A DNA stretch of 64,000 bases from Glebionis coronaria. Lineage: Eukaryota; Streptophyta; Magnoliopsida; Asterales; Asteraceae. Where the stretch lies: positions 359,290,752-359,354,751 of the forward strand of contig CM046879.1 of NCBI GenBank assembly GCA_025667525.1, given 5' to 3'. Position numbers and translations under genes: made by a program. The notes under the pieces were generated by a model. That model saw only the letters and a list, made by a program, of their open reading frames with translations, had not been told where the DNA came from and ran no database searches. Each line of letters opens with the position of its first letter. Positions within the stretch are counted from its first letter, which is position 1. Positions 44,295 through 55,864 of the stretch are shown in pieces.

Positions 44295-46557
44295 GGAAAT
44301 CTCGGCCTTTCACCGATGCAATAATTGAAAGATTTTTCGATCATCTTGGTGCGAGTTTATCTCGGGGAGCATAATATATCCATTTCATGATTTGTGACAT
44401 TGACCACTATTTCTTTTTGGAGATTTAAGTTAGAGTTTCATCCTCTCGTTTGTCATCCGACTAACGAGGATGTAATCTTTGACCCCAACATCGTGCTTTA
44501 TTATGGATTTTATTCCGTTATGTCGGTTTTCACCATTTTCCCTAAGGACCAATGAATGCGGGGATCGAGTCGAGCTCATTACTCGGTTAACAAAAACGAG
44601 GTGCCTTGTGGGGGATTCCCATACATTCTATCTTCTTTCTATTTTGTAACACTAATAAAGGCTTGATTTTTTCAAACTCCTGCTCGTGTTTTGTTGTGAT
44701 GTGAATCTTAGGTATGACCCTAATCATTGAAGACTCTCGGGTTTGGTTTTTGTCCAGTCCACTCGAGCTTCCATACTTTGATTGTCAAAAGGGGCACTCA
44801 CTATCCTTTGATTTTTATCGACTATCGTTTTATCTTAAAGCATATTTAATAAATGGCTTATAGATTTGCTTACTCTTTCCATGTTAGGACTATTGCATTC
44901 GACTCTTCGTGTTCTAGTCAGGGGGTGTTACTCTTGAGCTAGGAAACATTGAGGAAAATGTTTGGTTTTAGCATGGGGGAGGCAATCGATATAATCGCTT
45001 GCAATTGCTTTTGTCGTGTTCAAACTTAATCATTTTTATCGTTTTTCATAAAAAATTTAAATTTTTAGTGCAATTTTGTGTTTAATAATAAAGAAAATTA
45101 GTGTTTTTGACACAAATGTAGGTTTTCCGTTAGTGAAAATAAGAATAGTTTTTGACTCGATCGATTTTTACCTTAGCTCATTCCTTAACACGCTTAAATC
45201 AATTTTTGCTAGACTTTTATATAGGGAACCTTAAAATGCGAAACTCTTAAATCATACGGGTTTAAGAACAAGAACTTTTCGCAAGTTCCTATAACTGATC
45301 ATAGAAAGTCGTTTATCAAGGGAACTTTAAAATGTAAATTCTAAGCTTAAAAAAGTCTAAGAAGATGCAAGATCCTATAGATGACTTGAAAACCCAAAAC
45401 TTTGATTTAATATGGTCTTAATTCAGACTTGCAAGGCTAAGTATCCATTAGTCTCACATCTATGAGATTTTACAATATGGAGAACAAGAGATGATAGAGT
45501 TGATCATAAGTATTGAGGTTAAGTCTTCCTTGTATAACTAATTTTGTGTTGATTCTTTCTCCTCATATTTATTTTTCACGCTTGAATATTTAATTGTTTA
45601 ATAAATGAAGTTTTTAGCGGTTTGGGTTAAATATCTTAACTCGTAACTTCTTCTTTTTCTTCCCTTGTAATTAAAGTAAGAACACATTAAGGGTGTCAGT
45701 CATGGACTTTTTTATCATGGGATTGCGGAAATTTAGCTTACTATATATATCATTAATAAAGAAGAATAAATAAAAACATGTTCTCTATGAGCCTTTCGGG
45801 TGGGAGTCATGTAGCACTAGCCTTGTCATTAGACCTTAGGGTGTATGGCATGGTGAATAAAAATTGCTTCATCATCATAAGCCTTAGGGTGGATGGTGAA
45901 TGTCAATTCCCTTGTTTATATCCAAGGAGCCTTAGGGTGTGGATCATAGATAAGGAGCACTTTTACATCTTAAAAAGTCTCAAGGTGTATGATGTAAATG
46001 TTGCTAACTCCATTAATAAGGTCAATTCGACTTTGGAGGAATAATTGTTGCATTAAGTAGTCCTATTAGCCAAATTTCGGATCCGAGAATTCATTCCTAA
46101 AATCGTGTAAAGTTATCCTTGATGTGGGCTTTCTTTAGTGACAACAATTTTTGAGGTCGAGGTTAGGTTTTGAATGTTGGGTTTACACCATTTTTGCCTT
46201 CATTTTTGGACTAATAATTATTAAATAAGTCAAATGAGCCTTTGGGTGAATGACAAAAATTAAAAATATAGAGATACAACTAGGAATAAAGGAGATTGAG
46301 TTAAACACAAATTACTTGTATGAGTGGTCTTAACATTGGAACTTATGATTGAAAATGATCTTGTTTTTAAACTTGGCATGGAAAGAGTGAAAAGTAGAGG
46401 ACGATGAATCTATTCAAGTTTTATGAACCTAAAAGTTATTTCTTAATAATGAAAGCAATACATTATGTCTTTGTATAAAATAAAGTGTCAAAGGTTGATT
46501 AAAAGTGTAGTTAGTTGCTTTATTTTACCATTGCGTGAGGACAGACAATTGCTTAGC
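44295..46557 (+). other. Athila-D 3' non-coding region
   Basis: No gene. Blocks shared with the Athila-C 3' region: 44569-44615 (ACTCGGTTAACAAAAACGAG, then a G-rich run), 44944-44990 (ACATTGAGGAAAATGTTT..GGGGGAGG) and 45174-45420 (TTTATATAGGGAACCTTAAA). The stretch 45780-46020 has four irregular AGCCTTAGGGTG/AGTCTCAAGGTG words. Confidence 0.7.
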
Positions 46558-46565
46558 AAGGGGGA
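46558..46565 (+). other. Athila-D polypurine tract
   Basis: AAGGGGGA, followed three bases later by the LTR start TGATATGAG, is an Athila-like tract. Confidence 0.75.
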
Positions 46566-46568
46566 CTT

Positions 46569-47377
46569 TGATATGAGTGTAATTCCTCATATCATTTATA
46601 TCATAAAACAAACATAAAATGCATTAAACACATGAATTTTTTATTGTATATGCTTGTTTTGTTGTTTCATGTGTGTAGGTACGAAAATCACAAAAACCGG
46701 CAAAACCGACACGAGATTTGAAGATTTTATCAAGAGCCAAAAGACAAGTCGATTTAAGAAGGGATTCAAGTTTATAAAGTTATTGGGCCTTTGTGAGGCC
46801 CACATATGATTAATGGGCCTAGAAGCTTATTAATATAGTTACATGGAATAATTTACCTTGGAAAAGCCCAACAAGTGCCCAACATCAAAATAAATAAGGA
46901 ACGGATGTATTTTTTACAAACTTTGGGTCATAGGCCCATATTAGCAAAGAAAAAGAGACGGTTTGTAGTTTAATACATTTGGTCAAGTAAATGGTCCAAG
47001 CCCATCAAGACCAAAACAAATGATACGGTGCAAAGTTTTATATAAACTTTTGTGGTCAAAACTTACTCGGTCAAAGAACAAAATTAAAGAAAGAAAAAGA
47101 AAACGAGAGAGAGAAAAGAAGAAAAGGGGAAGAACACCACTAGGTGAAGAACCCAAAAATTTAGGGGTTTCCAATTAAATCCTCGAGTGATTACACTAGC
47201 CTATTATTCAGATAATTTAGGGCAATATTGGAGCGTGGACTACACTCAGATGCTTAGTATAAGGCAGTGAAGTGGCGTTTCAATTCGTCACAGCCTTTCT
47301 CTCATTGGTGGATTTACTGAAAACTTGTTAGAGAGACAATAAGAGTCTTCCACCTCATCACCAAACTAACACAAGGT
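46569..47377 (+). repeat. Athila-D 3' LTR, 5' part
   Basis: Starts TGATATGAGTGTAATTCCTCATATCA, in which TGATATGAG and CTCATATCA form a perfect 9-bp hairpin at the edge. The right part is lost or displaced by the G LTR; the border at 47377 is an estimate. Confidence 0.55.
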
Positions 47378-47710
47378 GTAAGATATGTAAATCTTGCTTA
47401 TGTTTTAGAGAGAGAAAGAGATAGAGAGATGGTGAGAACACACACACTTAGAGAGAGAAAGTGAAAGAAAAACACTTTTTCACTATATGTAAATATGAGG
47501 AACACACACCCTCTCCATCAAAGGAGAGGGTTTATATACCCAAGCATTGTAATGGGCTTGGGCTTACACGTTTGGGCCGGCCTACACATGTTGTAGGCTA
47601 GGCTTGTCTTGGTTTGTTTAATAAAGTGAAAGTAACTAAACTACGAGCTATTACATGGACTATTGTTGGAGTGACCGATCCTTCTTAATACGTAAAACGT
47701 ATTTCCAACA
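47378..47710 (-). repeat. G: copia-type LTR
   Basis: On - it starts TGTTGGAAATACG at 47710, next to a purine tract, and probably ends ATATCTTACA at 47378. It has TATATAAA at 47531-47538 with an adjacent hairpin. The left end is chosen by the TG/CA rule only, without a duplication to confirm it. Confidence 0.6.
47508..47540 (-). promoter_or_regulatory. TATA box with adjacent hairpin in G LTR
   Basis: ACCCTCTCC (47508-47516) and GGAGAGGGT (47523-47531) form a perfect 9-bp stem with loop ATCAAA, directly followed by TTATATACC. On the - strand this is GGTATATAA then hairpin, the same layout as in the unrelated Athila-C LTR. Confidence 0.6.
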
Positions 47711-47724
47711 ATCTCCCCCTAAGG
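47711..47724 (-). other. G polypurine tract
   Basis: The - strand reads CTTAGGGGGAGA up to the LTR start. It implies that the G interior lies to the right. Confidence 0.7.
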
Positions 47725-49316
47725 GAGGTCACTCCAAACAAGGGTTTTACCCGAGTTACAATAATAAGATAAACCTAGCATACTATGCTTGTTTTGAGCT
47801 CGTAGTCTTCGTCTTTCTTTTTCTTTTTCTTTTCTGGTGAACATGCTGATGTGATCTTTGATATCAGTCTCGAGCATTAATCTCTTGCCTTGATCTCGTG
47901 CATCCATCACTTGTGATCATCGCCTCTTCATGACCTCACGTCCCACATACTTATACCTTTGTAATTCTTGAAAGCTTCAGAGTTTGATACAACGGAAGAC
48001 TTCACTTTTAGGCTTTCTTGAATTAGATGAGGTATTAAGTGCATAAAGTATAAGCATGTGGGGACGACTTCTTAATGTATTCTGCAACGCCACCGTCTTC
48101 AAATGCCGCAACATAAGTAGACACGAACGAAATGGCTTTGAACATTTCATTCTAAATCGGTAGCATTTTACCTCCGGTCGGTGAAGACCGTTGGACGATA
48201 TTAGATATCGTACCCGTGACGGATAGTTTCAATTAAGTAACTTCCTGGCAGGATTTCGCGGGTAAACCCGTTATCTTTATTCGATCGTCCAAAGCTGACT
48301 GCGAACATAAAGAGTGAATCATTTGGATAATAATATCCGCATGATTTGAAGCCGTCAATTCATGTTCCTGGAACAAGTGAAATTCAATTAAGAACCGCAC
48401 CATCGTTGCTTTTCAGTTGTCACGAGCTTGATTCGTATAGAATCTTGCAAGTTACCTACCAAGTGCTGTTTGAGGTTAACACTAGAAGGATTTCCACTCA
48501 TCACTGTGAACACTAAGGTATCACTCTGAGTGTTCTGGCAAGATCACTAAGATATTGCATAGAGGCCTGGAACGTGTTTAAATTCAGTTAAGAATTAAAC
48601 AGCTGTTGCTTTCCAGTTATCACAAGTTTGATTCATAAAGAATCGCACAAGTCACCTACCATGAGCTTTTTGATATTCGCTCAAGAAGGATTTCCATCTT
48701 CATTGTAAATACTTTCGTATTACTCGGATGTTCAGGCAAGATCATGAAGATTTTGCGTAGGACTCTTAAAATCTTTCTTACTTTTCACAGTGTGTGAAGA
48801 AGCAAGGAAATATGAAAGTGTGTCCTAATGAGATATTTGATGATCTCAAATGGCTCTAGACTCGATCGTGCATTTTGGATTTTAGTGATCGGAGGCTGGA
48901 GAGGAGTGCCACCTTTTCAATACCAATTTATTCGGAGTGAATAAATCAATAGATAATGTGTTGTCTCCGTGTGATTAAAACAAATAACTTTTGAGAGATA
49001 TCTGAGTTAGCTGGGATGGGTTGTGCATTGCATCACTGGGTCCATGATGTCTGTCTTCAATATCGAGAATCATTAAAATGATCTCAATAGCATATGTGTT
49101 GACCCGGTTTCTGCCTAAAGTTGTAAGGAGGGCTTCTTTCTTTACACCCTTTATCTTTACAATTCCTTTTCATTCTTCAACCCCTTCAATGCTTACCAAT
49201 ACGTCATAACTAGCACCTTGTTGTGATTGTTCCAGTGCTAACTTATGTACTTGGTTGGCATTCAGCTACGTTCACAATCTTTCTCCATCTTTGCTAGGGA
49301 CTACTATTTCTAGCTA
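47725..49316 (-). other. Unassigned interior of G or other repeat DNA
   Basis: About 1.6 kb with no coding similarity I can recognise on either strand. It includes a diverged tandem duplication (48361-48770). No primer site or second LTR is visible before the F LTR starts, so G is truncated. Confidence 0.45.
48361..48770. repeat. Diverged tandem duplication, unit about 205 bp
   Basis: Two units share in order GGAACR, TTCA(G)TTAAGAA, GTTGCTTTYCAGTT, TTGATTC, AAGTYACCTACCA, AAGAAGGATTTCCA-like and CAAGATCA..AAGAT blocks. They lie at about 48365-48570 and 48571-48775. Confidence 0.75.
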
Positions 49317-49708
49317 TGCCACCTTAGTGTGTGGTGTCAAGTTGTGCCGTCCAACATTGCTAGTGGGGCGGGACAATGTGTTTTGTCCCATCTCACTAGT
49401 TTACGGGTATTTCTCGATTCTAGTTTTCTCGATTTGCGTGCCCTCGGGTCGTTTTACGAAAAACGTTTTTATAAATTATGAATCAACGTCACAAAACGAA
49501 TCCAATAAAAATTGTCTCATCAAAAACGGAGTTCAAAACGTAAATACGTAATCCTAAGGTTTCCGGTTTAGTCGTAAAAGACGCCAAATTATGCACGTAA
49601 GCCCAAATTTAAATCCGTAAATTGTGAGTTCGTCAACCAACATAAAAATAAGTTTCAAAATATTATACGAGAAAATATTTCACTACCTGAAAATGTTAGA
49701 TTGTCACA
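49317..49708 (-). repeat. F 3' LTR, first 392 bp
   Basis: Matches 58561-58953 closely. It starts TGTGACAATC on - beside the purine tract. Similarity stops abruptly at 49317, leaving about 2.7 kb of the LTR missing. Confidence 0.87.
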
Positions 49709-49720
49709 GCTTTTCCTCCT
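49709..49720 (-). other. F polypurine tract
   Basis: AGGAGGAAAAGC on - directly precedes the LTR start TGTGACAATC. Confidence 0.85.
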
Positions 49721-49749
49721 AAAAGGGATCAACGTCCTCGTGATCCATT

Positions 49750-52362
49750 TCATTTGGATGTCCGTTTCTTATTGAAATAGAAGAGGTGCAGATATTTCTT
49801 CCACATTTCATCCTCTCGTTCCCAAGTATACTCCGGTCCATGCTTTGAATTCCATCGGATCTTGACAATAGGTATCCGACTTTGTTTCAGTTGCTTTACC
49901 TCACGGTCCATAACTTCTACGGGCTCTTCGATAAAATGCAACTTCCCATCTATTCGAACCTTACCTAACGGAATTTTTTCATCACTCATTGCTAGACATT
50001 TCTTCAGATTAGATACATGGAATGTGTTGTGAACACCATGAAGTTCTGGGGGTAACTCTAGTTTGTAAGCCACCGGACCTACTCTAGATAAAATCTTAAA
50101 GGGTCCAATATAACGGGGATTCAATTTTCCTCGCTTTCCAAATCTTATAACGCCTTTCCATGGCGATACCTTCAACGTTACTCGGTCACCCACTTTAAAC
50201 TCCATTGGCTTCCGCCGCACATCCGCGTAACTTTTCTGTCTACTACGGGCAGTCAACAACCTATTCTTAATCTGAACTATCATCTCCGTAGTCTCCCGGA
50301 TCAATTCCGGTCCCGTGAGCTGGGTATCCCCAACTTCACTCCAACATACAGGAGATCTACACTTCCTACCATACAAAGCTTCAAACGGTGCAGCCTTAAT
50401 ACTAGAATGGTAACTATTGTTATACGAAAACTTTGCTAACGACAAATGTTTATACCAATTCTTACCAAAGTCTAACACACAAGCTCTCAACATATCTTCC
50501 AGTGTTTGTATCGTCCTTTCACTCTGCCCATCAGTCTTGGGGTGATAAGCAGTGCTCATGTCGAGATTTGTTCCCAAAGATTTTTGGAGAGATTTCCAAA
50601 ACTTCGATGCGAATCTAGGATCTCGATCTGAAATGATCGATACAGGCACTCCATGCTTGCATACAACATTATCAAGGTATATATGAGTCAGCTTCTCCAG
50701 TGAGAACTGCTCTTTAACCGGAATGAAGTGTGCTGATTTGGTCAGTCTGTCGACAATAACCCAAATCGAGTTGTTTCCAGATGATGTTCTAGGAAGCTTT
50801 GTGATAAAGTCCATCGTAATTCGCTCCCACTTCCATTCAGGAATCTTTGGTTGTTGAAGTAGTCCTGATGGCTTTTGATGTTCGGCTTTAACTCTAGCAC
50901 AAGTCAAGCATTGAAGAACATACATAGCTATGTTAGCTTTCATATTCGGCCACCAGTACAACTTCTTCAAATCATGGTACATCTTATCAGATCCCGGATG
51001 AATGGAATACTTAGATTTATGGGATTCTAACATAATCAAATCTCTTAAGCCTCCAAACTTAGGTATCCACATACGACCTCTTAAGCATTTCACTCCATCA
51101 ACTCTAACCTCTAAAGGATCTCCTTCTCCTCGGAACCCTTCGTTAACAAAATTCTCCTTCTTACAAGCTTCTATTTGCGCATTCCTAATTTGCTCAGGCA
51201 AATTATTGTGCACGGTCAAGACTAGAGAACGTACCCTGATAGGCTCTCTATCTTTCCTACTTAACGCATCGGCAACAACATTGGCTTTTCCTGGGTGATA
51301 TTTTATATCACAATCATAATCACTTAACAACTCTATCCATCTTCGTTGCCTCATGTTCAATTCCTTCTGGTCGAGAATATACTGTAGGCTTTTGTGATCG
51401 GTGAATACCGTACACTTGGTGCCATACAGATAATGTATCCACAACCTCAGAGCAAAGACTACAGCTCCTAACTCAAGATCATGAGTAGTATAATTCTCCT
51501 CATTCTTCCTTAATTGCCTATAAGCATAAGCTATCACTTTCTCCCTCTGCATCAAAACAGCTCCATAACCTCTAAGAGATGCATCACAATACACTACAAA
51601 ATCTTCACTCCCGTCGGGTAATGATAAGATTGACGCACTACATAATTTTTGCTTCAATATCTGAAATGCTCCATCTTCATAACTTCCCCAAATGAAAGGT
51701 TTATTCTTCAAGGGTTTAGCTATCAAAGAAAATTCTTTAATGAATCGCCTATAATAGTCAGCCAATCCTAAGAACTGTCGCACTTCCGTTGGCGTTGTCG
51801 GTGCAGACCAATTCTTAATAGCTTCAACCTTTGCAGGATCAACATGAATTCCATCTTTGTTAATCACATGACCAAGAAATTGCACAGAATCTAACCAGAA
51901 ATCACACTTCGAAAACTTAGCATACAACCTTTCATCCTTCAATAACTTCAAAACAATCCTTAAATGTTCTCTATGTTCATCTTCATTCTTAGAATAGATT
52001 AGATTATCGTCAATAAACACAATCACAAATTTATCCAAGTAGGACTTGCACACTCGATTCATTAAATCCATGAAAACCGCAGGTGCGTTAGTTAACCCAA
52101 ATGGCATTACTTGAAATTCATAGTGTCCATAACGAGTTCTAAATGCAGTTATAGGAATATCTTCTTCACGGACGCGAAGTTGGTGATATCCTGACCGCAA
52201 ATCTATCTTAGAATACACACTAGATCCTTGCAGTTGATCAAACAAATCATCAATCCTAGGTAAAGGATATCGATTTTTAATTGTCAACTTATTTAGTTCC
52301 CTATAATCAATACACATACGAAAAGATCCATCCTTCTTCTTAACGAACAAGACTGGAGCTCC
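49750..52362 (-). pseudogene. pol: F pol: reverse transcriptase, RNase H, integrase, chromodomain
   Basis: Reverse transcriptase begins [20 protein letters not shown], with [13 protein letters not shown] and catalytic [10 protein letters not shown]. RNase H has [15 protein letters not shown] and [11 protein letters not shown]. Integrase has a zinc domain ([21 protein letters not shown]), all three catalytic acids (ITMDF, IISDRD, GQSERT) and YIGPF. The end [19 protein letters not shown] is chromodomain-like and in this clade guides integration. The 866-residue frame is uninterrupted, but an amber codon at 52363-52365, where SSSP-GAPVL expects Trp, separates it from protease. Chain end is at 49750. 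Confidence 0.92.
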
Positions 52363-52365
52363 CTA

Positions 52366-53045
52366 AGGCGACGAACTCGATCGAATAAAACCTTTATCAG
52401 ACAACTCCTTAAGTTGCTCAGATAACTCCTTTAATTCAGAAGGGGCTAATCGGTAAGGCGCACGTGCCACCGGTGCAGCACCAGGAATTAAATCGATTCG
52501 AAACTCTACTTGCCTTATCGGTGGAAGTCCGGGTAAATCTTTAGGAAATACCTCAGGAAATTCACAAATAATAGGTACATCTTCCAATCGTTTCTCCTTA
52601 GACTCATTCCCGTTCACTTGAGCTAAGAATAACTCACAACCGTTCCTGATGTACTTTTGGACTTTAATACATGAAACGATTTTCAAACGGGATTCACCTC
52701 GACTACCATCAATTACTAATGTCCTATTCCTAAGAGGAATCTTAACTTTCTTCTCTCCACATAAAATAGTAGAATTACTCAACAACAACCAATCCATACC
52801 AATAATAATATCAAAACTACCTAATTCTATCAACATCAAATCAATCGGAAAGGAATGGTTTAAGAGATTTAGAGAGCATCCTTCTAATAGCTTATTAGTT
52901 TTCACTAATTTGCCATCAGCCAATTCCACCTCGTAACTGGTACTTATCTCAACAGGTTCAATATCAATAAGGGCACTAAATTTAGTGGATACAAAGCTCC
53001 TATCAGCACCCGAATCAAATAAAGCAACAGCAAATGATTGTTGAG
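52366..53045 (-). pseudogene. F protease and RT leader
   Basis: The active site LFDSGADRSFVS lies at about 53025-52990, upstream of the first Met at 52929. It continues VELADGKLVKTNKLLEG, IIIGMDWLLLSN and the proline-rich RT entry (FPEVFPKDLPGLPP; APYRLAPSELKEL). It is shifted by one base against gag near 53045. The catalytic DSGA is intact. Confidence 0.87.
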
Positions 53046-54287
53046 TAAAAACGTACCGGTAACGACATTCAGATCCTCTTTCTTCACCTCAATTGTTCCA
53101 AGTTGGTAGATACCACCCTGGGGGTTTCTTCCAGGTACAATCGCTTTCAACTTGGGGCATTCCGATTTCCTATGACCTTCTTCATTACAGTTGAAACAAA
53201 TGGTTCCCTTCTTACACCTTTCAACCTTGTGTCCAAGCTTTCCGCAATTTCGGCACTTCCAGCAGTCGCCAGCATGCCTCTTGTTGCCACACTTAGGACA
53301 TCTATCATCGCTGCGCGGTGCATTGTTGGTAAGAGCATTTGCATTCCCCTTTCTCTGGTTCTGACGGCGATTGAAATTCTTCCTATTATCACCTCTATCT
53401 ACACGCTCACCGTCTCCCTTTCTTTTCTCACAAACACGGGCTTCATCTTCCCTATCCTGAATTATCTGTCCAATGAGTTGGTAGGCCATTCGAACAGCAT
53501 CATCAATGGTCAGTGGTTTAGATGATGTCACGTCCCCCCGGATATTCCTGGTCAACCCTTTAACATATTGCTCAATTCGGATCTCTTCGGGTTCAACCAA
53601 TCGGGGACATAGCAAGGCCAACTCATGGAATCGGTTCGTGTAACTATCAATGTCCATACCTTTCATTCTCAAATGAATCAACTCCTGTTCTAACCTAATG
53701 ATCACACTACGAGGACAAAACTCCAAAGTCATCCACTTCTTAATTTCAGCCCAAGGAGTAGCATTAGCAGCATCAAGACCCATGAAAGCAATTCTCCCAT
53801 TCCACCAAGTCAACGCACGACCTTTAAGAGTAGCCATAGCAAATGTCACCTTATCTTCCTCCTTACACTTACTAATCCGAAACACTGACTCAATCTTCTC
53901 AATCCACTGGCTTAATCCTACAGCACCTTCAGTTCCATTAAATGGTAGAGGTTCACACTTCATGAACGTCACATAAGTACAGCCACCAACTTCAGGTGCA
54001 TTAGTTCCAAGTCCTCCTACATTTCCTCCAGCATTAGCATTCACATTATTAGCATTAACATTCACATTAGTACCGCCAATTCCACTACCGCCAGCTCCAC
54101 TACCGCCAGCTCCACTACCGCCAGCTCCACTACCGCCAGCTCCACTACCGCCAGCTCCACTACCGCCAGCTTCACTACCGCCAGCTTCATTTCTAGCATT
54201 TGCCATAAATTCAGTCATAGATGCGGTAACTTGCTCCGTAATAATCCTACGTACATCATCCTCAGTCACAGCCTTCTTGGGCGGCAT
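52944..54287 (-). pseudogene. gag: F gag
   Basis: The start MPPKKAVTEDDVRRIITEQV at 54287 is preferred to the upstream frame opening. It is followed by a Gly-rich repeat, an Asn/Val stretch, the gag core (LPFNGTEGAVGLSQWIEKIE; ALTWWNGR) and three CCHC knuckles: CPKCGNKRHAGDC, CRNCGKLGHKVERC and CFNCNEEGHRKSEC. The frame leaves the protease frame near 53045, so the last 33 residues are not native. Tekay gag normally has one or two knuckles; three is on the high side. Confidence 0.88.
54072..54190 (-). repeat. 15-bp minisatellite in F gag
   Basis: About seven units of CCAGCTCCACTACCG (on +), plus variants at the edges, encode AGGSG repeats near the gag N-terminus. Unit length preserves the frame. 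Confidence 0.93.
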
Positions 54288-54575
54288 AGTTCTATAATTC
54301 CACAATTTCAAAGTATTAAGCATTCACCCAACAAGGATTCATATAATATGGATCGAATTCATAATCAAGATACAAATAAGGCACAATATGGAATTCAAGA
54401 CAAGATACATATTTCATTCGATTTGAAACAAAAGTATTGTCTTAGTACATCCCATATCAAAGTTCTTGCACTATATACACTCAAAATTCGTGCCAAGTCT
54501 ACTACTAACAAGTCGGTTCAGTCAAAGCTACAAAAGCACAAAAGATATAAAGGTCACTACTAAATACAGACTGGT

Positions 54576-55574
54576 CTATTGAGAACCGCCAGATGGTCCA
54601 TCATCCATCGTCTTCTGAATCTTCGTCGGACGATCACTAGACACATCTTCAGCTGGGCGCTTACGGATTACTCCTCTTTCAACCATGTCAGCATAAAATC
54701 TACTTTTCCAACCCACGGATATATTCAGCTCCTTCTCAGCTTTCTCACGCATCGCACGAGCCACACTCAACTGAATCTCCATAGTATTCACCTTTCTCTT
54801 TATTTCATCAAACTCACGACTTTCCAACATCGATAACCTCCTAAAAGCCTCATTCAAACCACGCTCAACATCACTCAAATCCAAACTAAGCAATTCCCGC
54901 TCTTTCTCGCCAACCTTAGTCTTCGACTCCAAATAAGCAACCTGAGTCTGAACAACACCTAATCCGACCTCTGTCACACAACTCTTAACACGGGAAGCAT
55001 CTAGATCACGTCTTAAGGCCCATGGTGCAAGACCATCAATATGAGTAGCCTCTCGAGCACTAGAGGACTCTCCAATCTCACATCTACGAGTAGCAATACC
55101 ATCAGTACTGTCAGGTGCATCATCATCCTCATCCTCCTCTGATTCAGAATCAGATTCAGACGATTCAGACGTTTCATCCCTAGGTAACTCAACCTCAGAA
55201 TCAGACAAATAAACTGGTGGGGGCAAAGGCTCGCCCTCTGGAACATCATAAGGATAAATAAGCTCAGCTTCCTCATCATCATCGACCTCAACATCTATAC
55301 CTACGTCCTCCTCGACATCCTCGTCGTCAATCTCATCATCTAAATTATCTAACCCAATCTCATCATCATTCTCAATATCATCATTCTCAATCTCATTCTC
55401 TACCAAGTCAACCTGAGGGGCAATCTGATCTCCTAGTCCTAACTCAGGCTCAGGATCCTCAAATGGTTCCTCCTCATCATCGATATAATAATCTACTAAG
55501 TCTAAATAAGGATAATCATCTACATTAGGTTTGGGAATATCATGGTTTTCTACAGGAATATTAGGGTCAGCCAT
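54576..55574 (-). CDS. F extra ORF upstream of gag: acidic, coiled-coil protein
   Basis: An uninterrupted 332-codon frame between primer site and gag, in the sense direction, starting MADPNIPVENHDIPKPNVD. Residues 20-160 are very acidic (runs of Asp and Glu); residues about 195-300 look like a coiled coil (VAYLESKTKVGEKERELLSL; IKRKVNTMEIQLSVARAMRE); the tail has a basic RKRPAEDVSSDRPTKIQK stretch that could be a nuclear signal. I recognise no family. It stays open although gag-pol has two lesions, and ends about 290 bp before gag. Ordinary Tekay elements lack a separate gene here, so it may be a captured or lineage-specific gene, or a detached gag N-terminus. Confidence 0.6.
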   Translation of the reverse strand: MADPNIPVENHDIPKPNVDDYPYLDLVDYYIDDEEEPFEDPEPELGLGDQIAPQVDLVENEIENDDIENDDEIGLDNLDDEIDDEDVEEDVGIDVEVDDDEEAELIYPYDVPEGEPLPPPVYLSDSEVELPRDETSESSESDSESEEDEDDDAPDSTDGIATRRCEIGESSSAREATHIDGLAPWALRRDLDASRVKSCVTEVGLGVVQTQVAYLESKTKVGEKERELLSLDLSDVERGLNEAFRRLSMLESREFDEIKRKVNTMEIQLSVARAMREKAEKELNISVGWKSRFYADMVERGVIRKRPAEDVSSDRPTKIQKTMDDGPSGGSQ

Positions 55575-55849
55575 GACAATCTGTATTTGTATATATATCT
55601 CGTATTAGGATAACATACTAGTTAAACAATTACATAATGAAATCATGATATATACATATATATAAATTAAATTATATATATCAAAATATATATCTTCTCG
55701 ATAGGGCTTGTTGGTAACGTCGGAGATCTCTGGCACCGTTATAGTCAAAAGATTTTTCAAATATTTTCTCAAATGTTCATTGTCAAAAGATTTTGAAAAG
55801 TTTTGTTCAAAACCTTGGTTTTTAAAATCTTTTGTTCTCTATAACGAGA
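55575..55849 (-). other. F untranslated leader
   Basis: About 275 bp between primer site and the upstream ORF. It includes TTTTGAAAAATC-like near-repeats at 55750-55830 but no ORF. Confidence 0.5.
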
Positions 55850-55861
55850 GCTCTGGTACCA
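55850..55861 (-). other. F primer-binding site (tRNA-iMet, one mismatch)
   Basis: The - strand reads TGGTACCAGAGC three bases inside the 5' LTR; the canonical site is TGGTATCAGAGC. Confidence 0.85.
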
Positions 55862-55864
55862 AAC

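Larger units (their letters stand above)
35850..47377 (+). mobile_element. Athila-D: non-autonomous Athila-type element, split by E
   Basis: A partial 5' LTR, tRNA-Asp primer site, gag, protease, an acidic region, conserved 3' non-coding blocks, a polypurine tract and a partial 3' LTR occur in order on +. Reverse transcriptase, RNase H and integrase are absent. The coding frame broken by E rejoins exactly across its target duplication. The left limit is set by the Copia-B LTR and the right limit by the G LTR; both borders are inferred. Confidence 0.8.

Noticed and set aside
49255..49551. 98-codon frame at the F LTR edge
   Set aside because: It crosses the junction at 49317 into LTR sequence and is not repeated at 58561.
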